DNA of 64,000 nt from Rotaria sp. Silwood1 (taxonomy: Eukaryota; Rotifera; Eurotatoria; Philodinida; Philodinidae), in the NCBI GenBank assembly GCA_905250075.1, contig CAJNOP010000024.1, positions 1,829,883 through 1,893,882 on the forward strand, written 5' to 3'. The position numbers and the translations under genes are program-made. Under the pieces are notes generated by a model. The model did not search any database. It saw nothing but the letters and a program-made list of their open reading frames with translations, and was not told the DNA's origin. Positions 38,173-51,565 of the stretch are shown here, piece after piece (positions within the stretch are counted from its first letter, which is position 1; each line of letters begins with the position of its first letter).

Positions 38173-41100
38173 TTATGATTTTGTCTCTGATGATGCCGAT
38201 GACGATGACGATTGTGGTCGTTCGTCACTTTTTTCTACTGTTCCCGAATGATGATTTACATTCGATCCATTGGCAACAGTTATTGATGTTTCACGAAGTT
38301 CATCAAGTGGATTAGTAAAAGCATCATCAAGACCAGCCATAGTTATTAATTCACCCAAACTATAAAAAAATAAAGTAAATTTTGTTATTAATGAAAGAAA
38401 AAAAAAGAAATTTACCGTTTTGATCGAAGAAAATCAAGAAATTTTTGAAATTTTTGAAATGTATTTTCAACTACTGCACAAAAATGATCTTGTTCTCGTT
38501 GTGCTAAATCATTTTTTGCTAAAACCTAATCAATAAAAAAAACACACATAATAAATATTAAAAACCTGTTGGTGATAAACACAGGAAGATTATTTCCAGG
38601 CACATTTCTTCATCACCGTTTTATCTAACCCTCCAGAAATGCCATAAGGAAACAGTCTATATACTAAAACAGGACCTTATTAACATATAGTCTTTGATCA
38701 TGTATTAATAACGTTTGTGATAGTCTCTGCCTAGCTTTTGCTACGGTTCGAGAGCGAAGGGATGATTACGAATTTCTACACTATACAATTCACAGGATCA
38801 TAACCAGGAATTTTCCAAAGAGGGTGCACAGCAGCAGGAAAATAATTGTCTCTTTTGTAAGCTTTTTTTTTATTTGTAACCTATTCCAGATTTTTTTGCC
38901 AAAGGGGATGCACAAGCATCGTGTGCATTCCCTGGCTACGCTCCTGACACGTCATCACTCGTTTTAGATCATGTTTCACAAGACAAACACAAACTAATTC
39001 TTCTATTATTCTTTTTACCTGTTGAAGTTGTTCTTCTAATTGTTTTTTAGCTTGACGTTCTTCACGTAGTTTATTTTCTAATCTTTGTATTCGACTCTAT
39101 AACAAGAAAATTTTACAAAATCCTATTTGAATATTCATTCCTAAATAACATACGATTGGATTTTCTTTAATTGGTTGTTGCTGCAAATCACCACCAACAC
39201 CAGCACCATAAATCGATTCTTCTGATGAATGAAACGCACGTGTTGGTAATTTAGGTGGAAATCCACTGATCAAAAAAACAAACACAGAAATTCGCTAGTA
39301 AAATAATATTTGAAAAAACATATATATGTATATAAACATACGGCAATCGACTTGCACGAGCAGCTGTTCTCCATGGTATTCCATCACTTCTCGGTTCAGT
39401 TGAAACTGATCCAGTTGATTTACTACGTTGTAATTTCGTTGGATCAACTGGTGTTTTCGGCTGAAAATAAGCTGGTCGATTAGTACCTGTTGTTGTCGTT
39501 GTTCGAGCAATTTTCGAACGTGGACGTCGAGGAGATTCAAGTTTTAACCATTTATACTAATTCACAAAAAAGAAGTATTATTTATTTATTTATTTTTTGG
39601 GTCAAATACAAACTTCACATAAACGATCATCTTCACAATTAATTAATAATTGTTCAATTAATTTTTCCATAACATCACGATCAACAAGAGGATTATTACG
39701 AATATCGATTATATGTATCAGACTATTGTATTTAGCTGCATTCAAAAATTCTTTTGCACCATTTGTTGATATTGCGCAATCTTGCAGATCGAGAGCTGAA
39801 AGAAAAAAGAAAATAAATTAACTTCTTTAACAATAAAAAATTCTCTTCTATTTTCTTAGATATTTGTAAATCATAGAAATATAAATGTTTGCAAATTTTA
39901 AATTCCATATCTTTTTGCATGATATTGCTAATATATAGGAAGTAAAAATAAAAAGAGAATAAAATATTCTATTTTCTAGTCAAATAGATGTAACAATCAA
40001 GATTTGTGCAGCAGTATTCATAATTCAGACATTAGTAATTTAACGAAATGAGAAGTAAATGTGGTTATATATTTTATTCAGTCGAGTATAGAAAAGATAA
40101 CTATACTTTTACTTTAGTTCTTTGGTTTTCCTTATTTTCCATGATAGTCTACAAGCTCTAAGAGCTTGAGCTATAGATACGTCTTCTGTTGCGAATTTCT
40201 GAATCGTAGGTATATATCCTGTCGATTAGTTACATACGAATCACAGTGTCTATCAAGGTCCTAGCGAAAATATCGTTCAAACAAGGACATCCTTCTGAAG
40301 TAGTTCGTCAAAATACTAGGATGCATGATCATGTCAATGGCATATTATTATACTAAAAAATAAGTTCACAAACGTCTAAGTTCCTTAATGAAATTTATTT
40401 CGTGCTTTACTAAAAATCCAACTTAATGAACTTATAATTAGAAAAGAATAGAATTAATTATATTTGGATATATTAAATAAATACCTTTAATCCAAAGATC
40501 AGCTTCAAGTACTTCAGCTAAAAATGTTGCACCACGATCAGCAATTAATGGATTTCGATTAAGTGTTACACGTCGTAAACCAGACATATGGTCAAGCATT
40601 GGATTTTGATATGGTAAACTTTCTTTTTGTTGATGACGAAGACTTTCTTTCCAAACATCTGTATGACGTCGATTTCCTTGTTGCTAGAAAATCAGAAAAA
40701 AGAAACAATTTGTTAATTGATCGAATCGTGACTTTAGAAGTTTTTTTCTTCTTGTCATGAAATAGAATGAACACGCAACAATAATTTTTGAATAATCATA
40801 TTTTGTTTTGTATTATCTTATATAGTTATATCTTTTTTCTGTTCTCCTTCAATTTATTCTTATAGATTTATTTTTTCTTGTTTTAGTCATTATGATGAAC
40901 AATGAAACAATATCATTCATGTTAAATCAAGTTTTTTTCTCAATCGGTCATTTAGTTGCTATATGTACTCTTTTATTTATTGTAGCAATTTTTATTATTA
41001 TAGTCTTTCTCGTATTTATTCAACCACGAAGAAGATATTATTTTGATTCAAACGAATTCAGAAGTGAAACAGATCTCACAACAATTGGATATGACTCACT

Positions 41101-42193
41101 AGAACTTACACATTTTAAATAATAATCAAAAAATGACTTTGTTAACATTAATTAGTTTATTTTAATTAGATATTAATGCAAAGAACAAACAAACTCCCTT
41201 AACGACGAATTATAACTTTCTGTGAAATAGTTTTTTAAAGATATATATCTCTCACTTAGTTTGCATGAATCTTTAGAATAAAATTAAAAAAATATCTATT
41301 AACTTACTCTAATCAGATCAGCAATAATATGTGCACCTTGACTGGTAAGTGAACAAGCTGAAAAATCCACTTCACGAATTTTAGGTGCTTGATTTAAATG
41401 TCGACAAAGAACTGAAAGAATGACATATTGGTGTTTTTTTTCCTCTCTTCAAAGATTTTCAGTTAATCAAATTTTCTTACTATCAAGTCCTTCATCACCT
41501 ATTGGACTATTTGTAAGACGAAAATGAATAAGTGATTTACATTTTGCAATACCCTTCAAAAAAATAGATTTATTTGATAGATTAAATCATTTTTGCATTT
41601 TACTTGAGCTAAAATTGTTAAATCTTTACGTCGAAATGGAAGACCATCGAATTCAAGTAAGACAAGTTCTGTTGTTATTAAGAGACTATCTTTAATATGT
41701 GTACAAATTTTTGAAAGTAATTCTTTTGATTGAAATATTGGTGGACGTTTTGAAGCAGATGAAGCTCGTTTTAATGTTCGTCGCTCAGCTAATTTGAAAA
41801 GAAATACAAATATTTGAAGTCTTTTCTTTGGTTTCATCAACAAAAAAAAAAAACACAAACCTTCAGCAAAATTACTTGATAGTGAATTATAATATTGACT
41901 TCGTAATGTAAGAGAACGAAGTGTTTTACATGTACCGATAGCAGAACATAATGGTGTCCAGTCATCAAATCTAAATAAAATAATTTTGAAAAAATGAAGA
42001 AATAAAACAAAGAAAAAAACATATTGAATCTATACCGAAGATTATCAGTATCTAAATCAATAATTCCCGAATCAAGTTTTATTTTAACAACTGATAAAGG
42101 TAATAAATGATATTGACGACAATAATCATCGTATTTCGGACCAAAATCACATGGAACATCTGATGTTGTCTTAGTTATTGGATCGACACGCAT
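38173..42193 (-). CDS. CEP78: CEP78 centrosomal leucine-rich repeat protein, 12 exons, ~570 aa
   Basis: Exons in coding order: 42193-42036, 41970-41861, 41788-41604, 41553-41481, 41411-41308, 40683-40485, 39795-39614, 39556-39342, 39265-39154, 39096-39019, 38525-38416, 38359-38173. The N-terminal half is an RNI-type LRR array: DLDTDNLRFDDWTPLCS, GLPFRRKDLTILAQGIAKC, NSPIGDEGL, GLRRVTLNRNPLIADRGA, ADLWIKALDLQDC and IDIRNNPLVD, each matching vertebrate CEP78 in order. The SGFPPKLP... IPWRTAARASR region and a coiled coil (exon 10, LEEQLQQ) follow. CEP78 sits at mature centrioles, regulates centrosomal VprBP and is needed for cilium function. The protein is shorter than the human one (about 690). 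Its start is head-to-head with TEP1. Confidence 0.93.
38526..39018. repeat. Repeat-derived sequence in CEP78 intron 10
   Basis: This 493-bp intron contains GATAGTCTCTG near 38718 and CGTTTTAGATCATGTTTCACA near 38961, phrases shared with the repeat at 54797-55030, and a hairpin-like GGGATGCACAAGCATCGTGTGCATTCCC region ending in CCTGGCTACGCTCCTG. It appears to be one or more transposon fragments. Confidence 0.45.
39796..40484. other. Intron 6 of CEP78
   Basis: 689 bp between LRR exons. Nothing recognisable beyond AT-rich sequence. Confidence 0.5.
40892..41122 (+). CDS. Possible nested gene: 76-aa single-pass membrane protein inside CEP78 intron 5
   Basis: An open frame on the strand opposite to CEP78, lying wholly in its intron (40684-41307). 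It starts with tandem Met (MMNNETI), has one strong hydrophobic segment of about 25 residues (LVAICTLLFIVAIFIIIVF), then a basic stop-transfer PRRRYYF and an acidic, polar tail ending ELTHFK. Fourteen nt upstream of the start codon lies TTTCTTGTTTTAG, a plausible splice or trans-splice acceptor. The topology is convincing for a small membrane protein, but there is no recognised homologue; chance in AT-rich DNA remains possible. Confidence 0.4.
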   Translation: MMNNETISFMLNQVFFSIGHLVAICTLLFIVAIFIIIVFLVFIQPRRRYYFDSNEFRSETDLTTIGYDSLELTHFK

Positions 42194-42834
42194 GATTTGT
42201 TTTTAAAACAATTATTAATAATCAAAGAACATGTTTCTTTACTCTAAAAAAAATTAAGAGATGATGATATAATAGTTTCGTTTGCGGTTATCGCTGACTG
42301 GATGAGTAGAACAAGGCACCACATTATCCATGTCGCTAAGTAAATGTCCTCAATATTAAATGATTAAATTCTTTCATTAATCAATTAAATTATTTAGTTT
42401 TTGAATAGATGCATCTTTTATTTCTTTTATTTTTTATATAAAAAATTATTTTCAATAAACTCAGTTGACATAGATGGCGTCATTGTTTTAATCTATTTTT
42501 TTGACGATGCAAACGATTTTTTTTCTACTTTCGTTTGCTCTCGACATGACACATACTGGCTTGTGCAATAGCATGAAAGAAAAAAAAATATATATTGCAC
42601 ATACTCTGGTTGTTCTTACACCATCAACTGTCAATTCGGATTTTTTTTATAGTTGTGAATAACCCGAGTCTGACATTTGTTTGCCTTTCTTTCTGCTCGC
42701 TTGTGCAACGTTGTTTCTTTCTCAACTCGATGTTTTTTTAGTTATTTGCATTTAAATACTCGAGTTATTTTATTTTTTACTTTCATTTGTTTTTTTACAC
42801 TTCTAGTAGTATCTTCAATAGTGAGCACAAGAAA
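42194..42834. promoter_or_regulatory. Shared upstream region of CEP78 and TEP1
   Basis: 641 bp between divergent starts. Near the TEP1 end, TTTTTTACACTTCTAG (ending 42806) is a strong acceptor-like sequence 29 nt before the TEP1 ATG, so the TEP1 message may be trans-spliced or carry a 5' UTR intron. No core promoter motif is distinctive. Confidence 0.45.
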
Positions 42835-45800
42835 ATGGCTGATCCCAAAAAGCCATCAACGGCATCCTCATTATTGTCTACGACAAGTTCATTTTTGTCA
42901 ACAAAAAATACTACTCTTAACAGTAGTTCATTACTTCAAGGATCGAGTCTTTTATCTTCATCAACATCTAATAAAACAAGTTCACTTTTATCAGAAACGA
43001 GTACAAGCAAACCATCGGGTCTTCTTTCATCATCAAATGTATTAGGTTCTCTGCAAAAGCCATCATCGTCTTCAACTCTATTGAATACTTCATCTAAACT
43101 ATCATTTGTTTCAACACAATTAAATACTTCATCTAAACCATTATCTTCATCAAGTCTATTAAGTACTCCTCCTAAGTCATCTTCATCAACTCTATTAAAT
43201 ACTGCTCCTACATCATCATTTCTTTCCACTACAAAAATATCTACTAACAATACATTGCTTTCATCATCAAATTTAAATAATTCATCTTTATTAACAAGTG
43301 AAACAAGTTTAAGTCGAAAACGTAAAGCTGAACCTTTAGAATCAACAGGCATAAATCAATCATTAACTCAAGAAACTTTAAAGAAATCTACATTAACAGC
43401 AACAAAAACAAGTACACCTGTTTCACTCTCGGATGAAAATGAACGCAAATATAATGCTGAAAATATCCAACCTGAATCGATTCGTCTTAATGTTGATTTA
43501 CATTGTCATATTCCAGCACCGAAACGTCCTCGTATTGATCCATTTTCTTCAATCTATGCTAAACTTGAAAGTCAAAATATAACAGATGATGATTTCAATG
43601 TGGGCATTAAATCGATTAAGGTTTGATATCGATTGTTCTTTTCTTGGAAAAAAAAATTTATATCCATTGTCTTTTTGTAGAAAAGTTTTCTTAATTCATT
43701 GGCTGACTCATTATTAAGTCAACCAGATCTAAGAAAACAAACAGATTCAAAACGAAATGAACTTATTCGTCTTGCTAATTTAGTAATTGAACAAGATCCA
43801 GAATTTATTCTTAAAGTAAAATTCAGATAAAATTAGAAATATTTTATTTATCGAAAATTATTTGTTCTTTTGTCTTTTCATTTTAGGCTGCTCTTTATAC
43901 ACGAAATCATTTGAATATTCGTATAACAGCGAATTTTCTAATTGCATATGCTGCATATACCGAACCCTGTCGAATATTTTTAAAAAAATATTTTCAAATA
44001 ACAGTTAATTTACCATCAGATTGGATTGAAATAGCTGAACTTTATCAAACATTTTTTGATAAACGTATTCATTTTGGTTCATTACCATCTGCATTACGTC
44101 GTGTTATGGTCAAAAAATTTCCTGATTTTGATAAATATCAGCTTGCAAAATATAATAAAGAGAAAGCTCGTTTGAAAAAAGCAAAAAAGGCTAATGCACC
44201 AAAATCTACAAATACAACTAGTGCAACTCGAGGACGAGGAAATGTTGCTTGGAGAGGTAGTACTCGAGGTTCTCGATCAATGCGCGGACGGGGAACAAAT
44301 CGATCATCTTCAACCGATTCGAATATGAGTGTTGCATCAGTAGAACAAAAATTGGATAAAACAACAAAAAAAGCAATGGCTCAAATTACTGAAGAAGACC
44401 GTGAAACACGACGAATGGCATTCACATTAAAACGATTAATTCGTCAATTACATATTAGTGAACCAGTTGAACATGTTTGGTGTCTATTAGGTAAACGATA
44501 TCCGGAAACATCCGAACTTTTTTATCAATCACGTTTACCTGGTGTATTCGATCCAGAACGTGCAAATAAACGTATGAAATTACCAACACCAGAAACGTAA
44601 GTGACATTAGTTTTCTTTATTTTAGGTATTTTTATTTTACAAATTTTTCTTTTTTAACAGATGGGAAACACAAATCAGTCTTAAAGGAAACAAAGCTGAA
44701 GTTTGGCAACAATTAATCGATAATAAAAAACTTCCATTTATGGCTATGTTAAGAAACTTACGAAATATGATTAAAGTTGGTATGTATTGAGAAAACTGAT
44801 AGAATTTATTAAATATGATTATCGTAGTTTTCTATAAAATATAACAAAAATAAACAAATAATCTCTATTTTAATCTTTTATTTTTCAGGTATCTCGGAAA
44901 AACATCATCAATGGGTATTAAAAAAACTTCAAGATGATGGTGCAGTTATATACAGTCGTCAATTTCCATTTCGTTTCTTTTCGGCATATCAAATATTAGA
45001 TGAACTTGAAGATGAATTTAATAAATGGTGTGCAGCTAAAGAAACAGTAGCTGGAGTAACAGATATTAAAAGTCGACGATTAACACGAAAAGAAAAAGGA
45101 AAAAAAACTGCATTAAGTCCATTAGAAAAAGCTAAAAAACTTGGTTCAAAAGAAATAAAATATGATGTTGCACTTTTACAACGTTATAAAAAAGCACTTG
45201 ATTGTTCAGTTAAAATAGCTACTCAACATAATTGTCAACCTATACCTGGTCGAACATTTGTTTTTTGTAATTTAAGTGAAGCTATGTCTCAACCATGTCA
45301 AGCAGCTAGAGGTTTAGGTAAACCCCGAACACGTGCTGAAATAGGTCTTTTAATGGGTTTAATGTGTAAATCAGCATGTGAATCAAGTCAATTAATTATT
45401 TATAAAACAAAAGATAGTTTTACTGAAATTGAACAAACACCACAAGAAACAATACTTAATCAAATGACAAAAATTTTATCAAATAATCAACTTTCATCAT
45501 CATCAACATCAGATGTATGTATACCACCAACATTTCTTACAAATATGATTGCTGAAAAACAATGGTTTGATAATATGTAAGTAATGAAAAACAATAAACG
45601 AAAATAAGTTTAATTCTACGTTTTTTTTTTAATTTTCTTTTTAGTATTATTGTTTCGGATGGATTAAAAGCTGATACAGCTGAATCAGATTTTGTTTATC
45701 GATTTCTTTCACTTTATCGTTATTTAGTTAATCCTGAACTGATGTTTGTTAGTATTGATTTAAGTATAGCTCAATGTTCATTAACAAAATCCGATCGATT

Positions 45801-48800
45801 TAATAATCGAAATGATATATTTTTAAGTGGTTTTTCTGATTCAATTTTACAATTTATTGCTGAACGTGGTAATGATGGACAATTATTACATGTTGAAAAT
45901 ATTGATAATGCACATAATCTTAATAAACAAGTTGAATCAAACACAGAATCACAATCAATAACAGACTCATCAAATGAAGAACGATCAAAATTATCGACAA
46001 ACTTACCAATGACGACATTAGTACCACGTTGGCGAACAGTACGTGTATTTATATCATCAACATTTAAAGATATGCATGCTGAACGTGATCTTCTAACACG
46101 TTATGTTTTTCCCGAATTACGTCAACGAGCAAAAAGTCTTTTTGTTAATCTGTATCAAACAGATCTTCGATGGGGTATTGCAGAAAGTCAATCAAGACAA
46201 TCTGTTTTCTTATGTCTTAATGAAGTATATCGTAGTGATTATTTTATTGGTTTAATTGGTGAACGTTATGGTTTTATACCAAAATCATATGATGCACCAA
46301 AAGATGATCCACGATATACATGGTTAAATAAACTACCAATTGGTTATAGTATAACAGATTTAGAAATGCAAGCTGGTGCACTTCATTCATCCACAAAACA
46401 AAATCGAGCATTTTTTTATCTTCGTGAACCAAAATTTCTTTCAAATATTCCTAAACCATGGTCTGATGATTTTAATTCTGAAGATCAAGATTCACAAACA
46501 AAAATAAATAATTTAAAACAACGTATACGTTCAAGTGGTTTTGAAACATTTGATGGTTATCCATGTTCATGGCAAGGTGTATCAAATGATCGACCACTTG
46601 TTACTGATCTTGAACAATTTGCACAACGTGTTATTGATAATTTATGGACATCATTACAAGAAGAATATAAACCTGAATATGTTCTATTAGATGATAATGA
46701 AATAGAAGATAATCAACATCAACAATATCGTATGTCATTTATGGAACATTTTGTTAGTCGTAATAAAATTCTTCAAGATACAATTAAATCTCTTGGAAAA
46801 TCATCAGTTATTCTTATTACAGGACAACAAGGTTCAGGTAAAACAGCAGCTATTGCAGCTATTGCTAATAATATTTTATCAAAACTGGATTTAAATGCTA
46901 AAGTATATGAACATTATGTTGGTATTACACGTGCATCCTTAAATAGTGTTGCAATGCTTCGTCGTTTACTTTGTCAAATGATAAATGATCATTCCGAAGT
47001 AGCAAAACAATTTCCAATTGATAAAATTCGTTCAAGTTCATATACAGATTTATGTAAAATATTATCAGATTTCTTTCATACGATAAAAGGTCCATTAAAT
47101 ATTGTTATTTGTATTGATGGTATTGAATTACTTGATAATGATACATTAGTTCATACATTAAATTTTATTCCAAAAGATTTTAATTTTGAAAAAATAACGT
47201 TTATTATTAGTGCTACAGAAGATAGTAATGTTGAACAAGCATGTAAAAATTTTTCTAATTTATTAACAATTAATATATCAAATCTTGAATTACTTGAACG
47301 TAGTGAAATTGTTCGTAAACATCTTGATCGTTTTGGTAAAAAATTAGATGAACAAGCATTTTCATCACAAATGAAATTTATTACAAGTAAACGTGATTCA
47401 TTTAAACCATCATATTTAACATTAATATGTGAAGAATTATTATTAATGACAGATTATGAAAAGAAAATAACAGAAAAATTAAAAGCTATTCCACAAAGAC
47501 AATATTTATTTTTACTTGAAATATTTAAACGATTAGATACATTATTTGGTGAAACATATGTTGGTACAATATTTGGTTTAATTTATTCAGTACGACAAGA
47601 TTTAACTGAACAAGAATTACGTGATTTAATTAATATATCATTTAGTTCAACGAAAACATTACCTCCACCAGATAATTATACTTATCCAATAACAACAACA
47701 CCTTTACAATTAGCTGATTTTATTTATAATTGTCATATTTTATTAAAACCTCAACTTTATGATGGACCACAAACAGTTTCAATAGCATCAAATGAAATTC
47801 GTCAAATAGTTAAAACACGATATATCCATTCAAATGAACAACAAATTAATTTATATAAACTTCTTGCTTTTTATTATTGGTGTGAAGCAACTGGACCACA
47901 ATGGACATCAATGAATATTAAAGCATATGAACATTTACCATATTATTTATATGCTGCTGAAGAATATAAATTATACTATTCATTATTAACTAATCTTAAA
48001 TTTATTGCTGGTAAATGTCGTGTTGGTCTTGTTCAATCATTAATTGATGATTATGAATTAATTAAATCTCTATCAAAAGTTTCAACTCATAAACAAACTT
48101 CTTCAATTATGAAAACAAAATCAATATCATCAACAAATACAAAAGAACAACCAATAAATGAAGTATTTCTTCAACAATATCGTTCATTTATACAACGAAA
48201 TAGTCATATTCTAGTTGTTAATCCATCATTAATTTATCAACAAGCATTAAATGAATTAGAAACAAGTCCTGTTTTTGATAATATACAACAAATACTTTCT
48301 AATCATCAAAAAAATTCATCCAATACAAATGATCAAATAACAGCATTTGTTCGTATTAATAAACCAGATAATATGGAACAAATGAAATATTCAATTGAAG
48401 GTTTTACAGAACCTATTCGATGTTTAGCAATATCACCATCAGGTAAGTTAAAATAAAATAAAAATACGAATATGAAAAAAATAATAATCAATTTTATTTT
48501 ATTTTTTAGGTGTTCATCTAGCTGCTGGTTCTGCTGATTGTTTAATTCGTCTATATAATACATCAACATCTCGTTTATTAAAATTATTTGTTGGTCATGC
48601 TGCACCAATATCTGCTCTATGTTTTGTTGGTAATGATCGTTTAGTAAGTGGTAGTAATGATGGTGGTTTATCAGTTTGGGATGTATTAAATGGTCATCGT
48701 TTAAATATACTTTCACCAAAACATGATAAACGAGTTTCAGAATTATGTTCAAATCAACGTGGTACACAATTTGCATCTGTTTCATGGGATTCATTTGTAC

Positions 48801-51565
48801 GTATATGGGATATACAAAAAAGTCGACCAGATACAGAAATTCGTTTACATCCTAAACCAGTATCAAGTGTAGCATTTCATCCTGATGGTTTTATGTTAGT
48901 AACTGGTTGTTGGGATAGTATTGTTCGACAATGGAATGTAACAACTGGACAACGTAAATCAGTTATGCGTGGACATTTAAGTTCAATAAAAGCTGTTGCT
49001 TATTCAGCTGATGGTCGTTATATAGCATCATGTTCAATTGATGGTGAATGTCGTTTATGGAATTCATTAACTGGTAGTCAAGTTGGTCTTATATCAGCTC
49101 GTATAAGTTCGATTTATTTTTCACCAAATGGATCAACATTAGCATCAGCTGGTAATGATGGTCGTGTTCGAGTATTTTCATCAACAATAGGTCAATGTCA
49201 AATGATTATAACGAATGAAACATGGGGTTCAGTATCGAGTATTATGATTCATCCTGAAGGAGAATTTATTATAGCTGGATATCATTCAGGTTCTATAAGA
49301 GTATTTGATATACAAAATGGTACTACAGAACAAGAATTTCATTATCATAAAGGTCGTATTAATCGTCTTGGATTTTCATCTTCATCAGGAAATATTTTAA
49401 TATCAGCATCAAATGATCATAATTCTCGTATATATGATTTAAAAGATTTAGGTAAAAGAACTGATATTCGTATTCAAACAGCAATACTTAAAGGTCATAC
49501 AGCAGCTGTTCTATCATGTGCTATGAGTAAAACGAATATGATTGCAACAGGATCTGAAGATGCAACAATTTGTTTTTATGTACTATCAAAATATTTTGAA
49601 CGTTCATCACATGAACCAAATGAAATTTTAACTGAACATCGTACACCAATTACTGGTTTAACATTTAATAATGAAACACATCAATTAATATCAGCTAGTC
49701 GTGATGGTCAAGTACATATATGGAATATAAATCGATATTCATCAAAAGCTGTTGTAACACTATCAAATACACTTGCTCATTGTCATGCTGATTGGATAAA
49801 TGATATTGCTTTATCAAATACAAATAATGGTTTACTTGTAACTGCATCAAATGATAATACATTAAAAATTTGGAATACAATACCAAAAACAACAAAAACT
49901 AATGATGATTCTATGGATGTTGTTTCAGCTAATGTTGAAGAAGCACGTGTAACACTTCGTGGTCATCAAGGCTCAGTTAATACAGTTTGTTTTTCATATG
50001 GATGTGTTGTTTCTGGTTCATTGGATAATACAATTCGAGTATGGTCTCATAAAGGGACTGAAATAACATGTTTACGTGGTCATACAGAAAAAGTAACTTC
50101 ATGTGACTTATGGATTAAATTAAAAGGTGTTCCTATAAAATCTGAGACCGATACAGATTCTAAATGGGCAAATATAGTTGAAGAGCAAGAAAAAGAACTT
50201 TCACGTACAACACATACAGTTGATACAATGCTTGTTGTTAGTGCATCAGAGGACGGTTCAATACGTGTATGGCGTCCAACTGATCCTGAACAACGTTGTG
50301 TGTATGATGCACATGCACAACCATTAAATGATATAGTACTAAATAATGAATCAATTGTAACATCATCACTTGATAAAACAGTTCGTTCATGGCAAATTCC
50401 AACAAATATGTTTATAAATAATGATTCAACAACATCAGCAATGACACCTCAAGTTGTTCCACCTGTTAGTCATTTAGATGAAGTTACATCGATTAGTGTT
50501 TCTCGTGATAATTCACTTGTTTTTACTGTTTCACGTGATGCATATCTATTTATTTGGTCATTATTATCATTATCATCAAAAAATGATGATTATGAAATGG
50601 ATACAGATATGATAAAAAATAAAATGTCGAAACAACCATTTCGTATCATACAATCAGTTAAAGCACATGATGAAACAATTCTTGGTATGGCTTTAGTCCG
50701 TTCCGATACTCAACATCATATTCTTGTAACTGGTTCTGTTGATAAAAAAATTAAAATTTGGACAATCATAAATAATCAAAATGACGAAAAATGTTCAATT
50801 AAACGTTTAAGAACGGATACAACAGCAAATGGACCTGTTTCATTTGTTTCTGGTCGATATGATATGCCATATTTTGTTGTTGGTGAAAATCAATCATTTG
50901 ATTCACTTACATTCTATCTTTATTCATCAACTTCACTTGACCGTTTAAAAACATATAAAACACAAACATGTCAATGGCCATTATCATCATTAATAACATT
51001 AAATGAACATCAACATTATATTTTAACAATTGGTTCAACAAGTAATGAATTATGTTCATATGATTTATCATTAATTGATTCAACAGATAGTAAATTATAT
51101 GCATCATATGCATCAACAATCGAATATCGAACATCAATAACATCTGAATGGATAACATCAATAGAAAATTTTGATAATAATAAAGTTTTTTACTTAGGTA
51201 CAACAACAGGAAATATTTATTCAACAACAAATTTATTTAGTGATATAAAAACATGGAATAAAAATCAAATATCATCAAAACAACGATCAATTACAGCATT
51301 ATGTTCAATTAATAATGAACTTATATTTACAAGTGGTTTTGATAATGTCATACGAGTACAATATAGAAATGATCATGCAAAACATATGAATACAAATGAT
51401 GATGATGAACAAGATGAAAAAGTTGATGATATTCTTGGACAGTATCCTGTACCAGCACCAATTACACAAATGCGTACATGGAAACAAAACAATAATGGAA
51501 TATTTGGTGTTGTAGCCGGTGATACATTAGGAAACCTATATTTAGTACAATGGTATTCGTCTTAA
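42835..51565 (+). CDS. TEP1: TEP1, telomerase/vault-associated protein 1, 7 exons, ~2763 aa
   Basis: Exons: 42835-43620, 43681-43815, 43887-44596, 44661-44779, 44889-45576, 45645-48442, 48510-51565. After a Ser/Thr-rich N-terminus (about 210 aa) come: a TROVE RNA-binding module ([42 protein letters not shown] [13 protein letters not shown]); a vWA-like domain (IIIVSDG, VSIDLS); a DUF4062 domain at about residue 940 ([22 protein letters not shown]); a NACHT NTPase with Walker [13 protein letters not shown] (about 1203) and Walker [12 protein letters not shown] (about 1298); and a long WD-repeat C-terminus from about 1745. This is the complete TEP1 architecture and length (human 2627). TEP1 binds telomerase RNA and vault RNA in vaults. 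The upstream in-frame ATG at 42787 is rejected because an acceptor lies between it and 42835. The last two exons are intronless blocks of 2.8 and 3.1 kb. Confidence 0.95.

Noticed and set aside
42787..42834. Upstream in-frame ATG for TEP1
   Set aside because: An acceptor-like TTTTTTACACTTCTAG lies between it and the ATG at 42835.
42677..43045. Second long plus-strand open frame overlapping TEP1 exon 1, and a minus-strand frame at 42936-43352
   Set aside because: Both are shadows of the Ser/Thr-rich repeat coding in TEP1 exon 1; no motif.
48333..48794. Minus-strand 153-codon open frame over a TEP1 intron and WD exon
   Set aside because: His/Leu/Tyr/Asn-rich antisense reading of AT-rich coding sequence, no splice support.
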